From: CAZVCJ01 sp964625745
GTDB taxonomy: Bacteria > Chloroflexota > Anaerolineae > VGOG01
Direction of reading: 5' to 3'
DNA length: 5,561 bases
Assembly: GCA_964625745.1 (NCBI GenBank)
Contig: CAZVCJ010000239.1
Location: 1 to 5,561, forward strand
The translations under genes and the position numbers were made by a program. The notes beneath the pieces are model-generated. The model made no database searches, was not told where the DNA came from, and saw nothing but the letters and a program-made list of their open reading frames with translations. Shown here one piece after another: positions 5,548-5,561 of this stretch. Every line of letters begins with the position of its first letter. The stretch's first letter is position 1.

Positions 5548-5561
5548 GAGGTATTCCGGCA

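Noticed and set aside
5466..5561. An ATG-initiated frame open to the right edge of the window (begins M-N-P-N-K-T-S)
   Set aside because: It is only 32 codons within the window, has just a GGGGG tract as a possible ribosome binding site, lies inside the inverted-repeat element, and resembles no protein I know. It could still be the start of a gene beyond the edge.

Overview
The window holds a five-gene transporter region, all on the + strand, from a moderately GC-rich bacterium. Four of the five genes appear to start with GTG or TTG. The protein style, including an 'APFEPG...GFPLGSDLDGRD' stretch in the OppC-like permease, reminds me of Chloroflexota (Anaerolineae-like) peptide transporters. 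That taxonomic guess is recalled family flavour, not a search result, and is weak.

Layout: 20-1009 encodes an OppD/DppD-type ATPase and 1057-2034 an OppF/DppF-type ATPase. The 170-base gap that follows (2035-2204) contains a small palindrome, a strong intrinsic terminator with its T-run at 2119-2123, and then the ribosome binding site of the next gene. At 2205-3167 is an OppB/DppB-type permease, overlapping by ATGA an OppC/DppC-type permease at 3164-4105. About 70 bases later a 12-helix major facilitator superfamily (MFS) transporter runs from 4176 (or 4158) to 5396. The last 165 bases contain no convincing gene but can be folded by hand into one long nested branched hairpin (5403-5547).

How it works together: the two ATPases and two permeases make a complete heterotetrameric ABC importer core of the oligopeptide/dipeptide/nickel (PepT) family. 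The extracellular substrate-binding protein that would set substrate specificity is not in the window; it may lie just upstream, where a possible stop codon sits at 16-18. The substrate is therefore open: peptides, oligosaccharides or other solutes are all possible for this family. The MFS protein has no visible link to the importer beyond orientation and closeness.

Nothing here is a clearly undescribed system. The points most worth a second look are the terminator that splits the ATPase pair from the permease pair, the unusual ATPases-first gene order, the structured 3' intergenic element, and a local GC dip inside the OppB-like gene.
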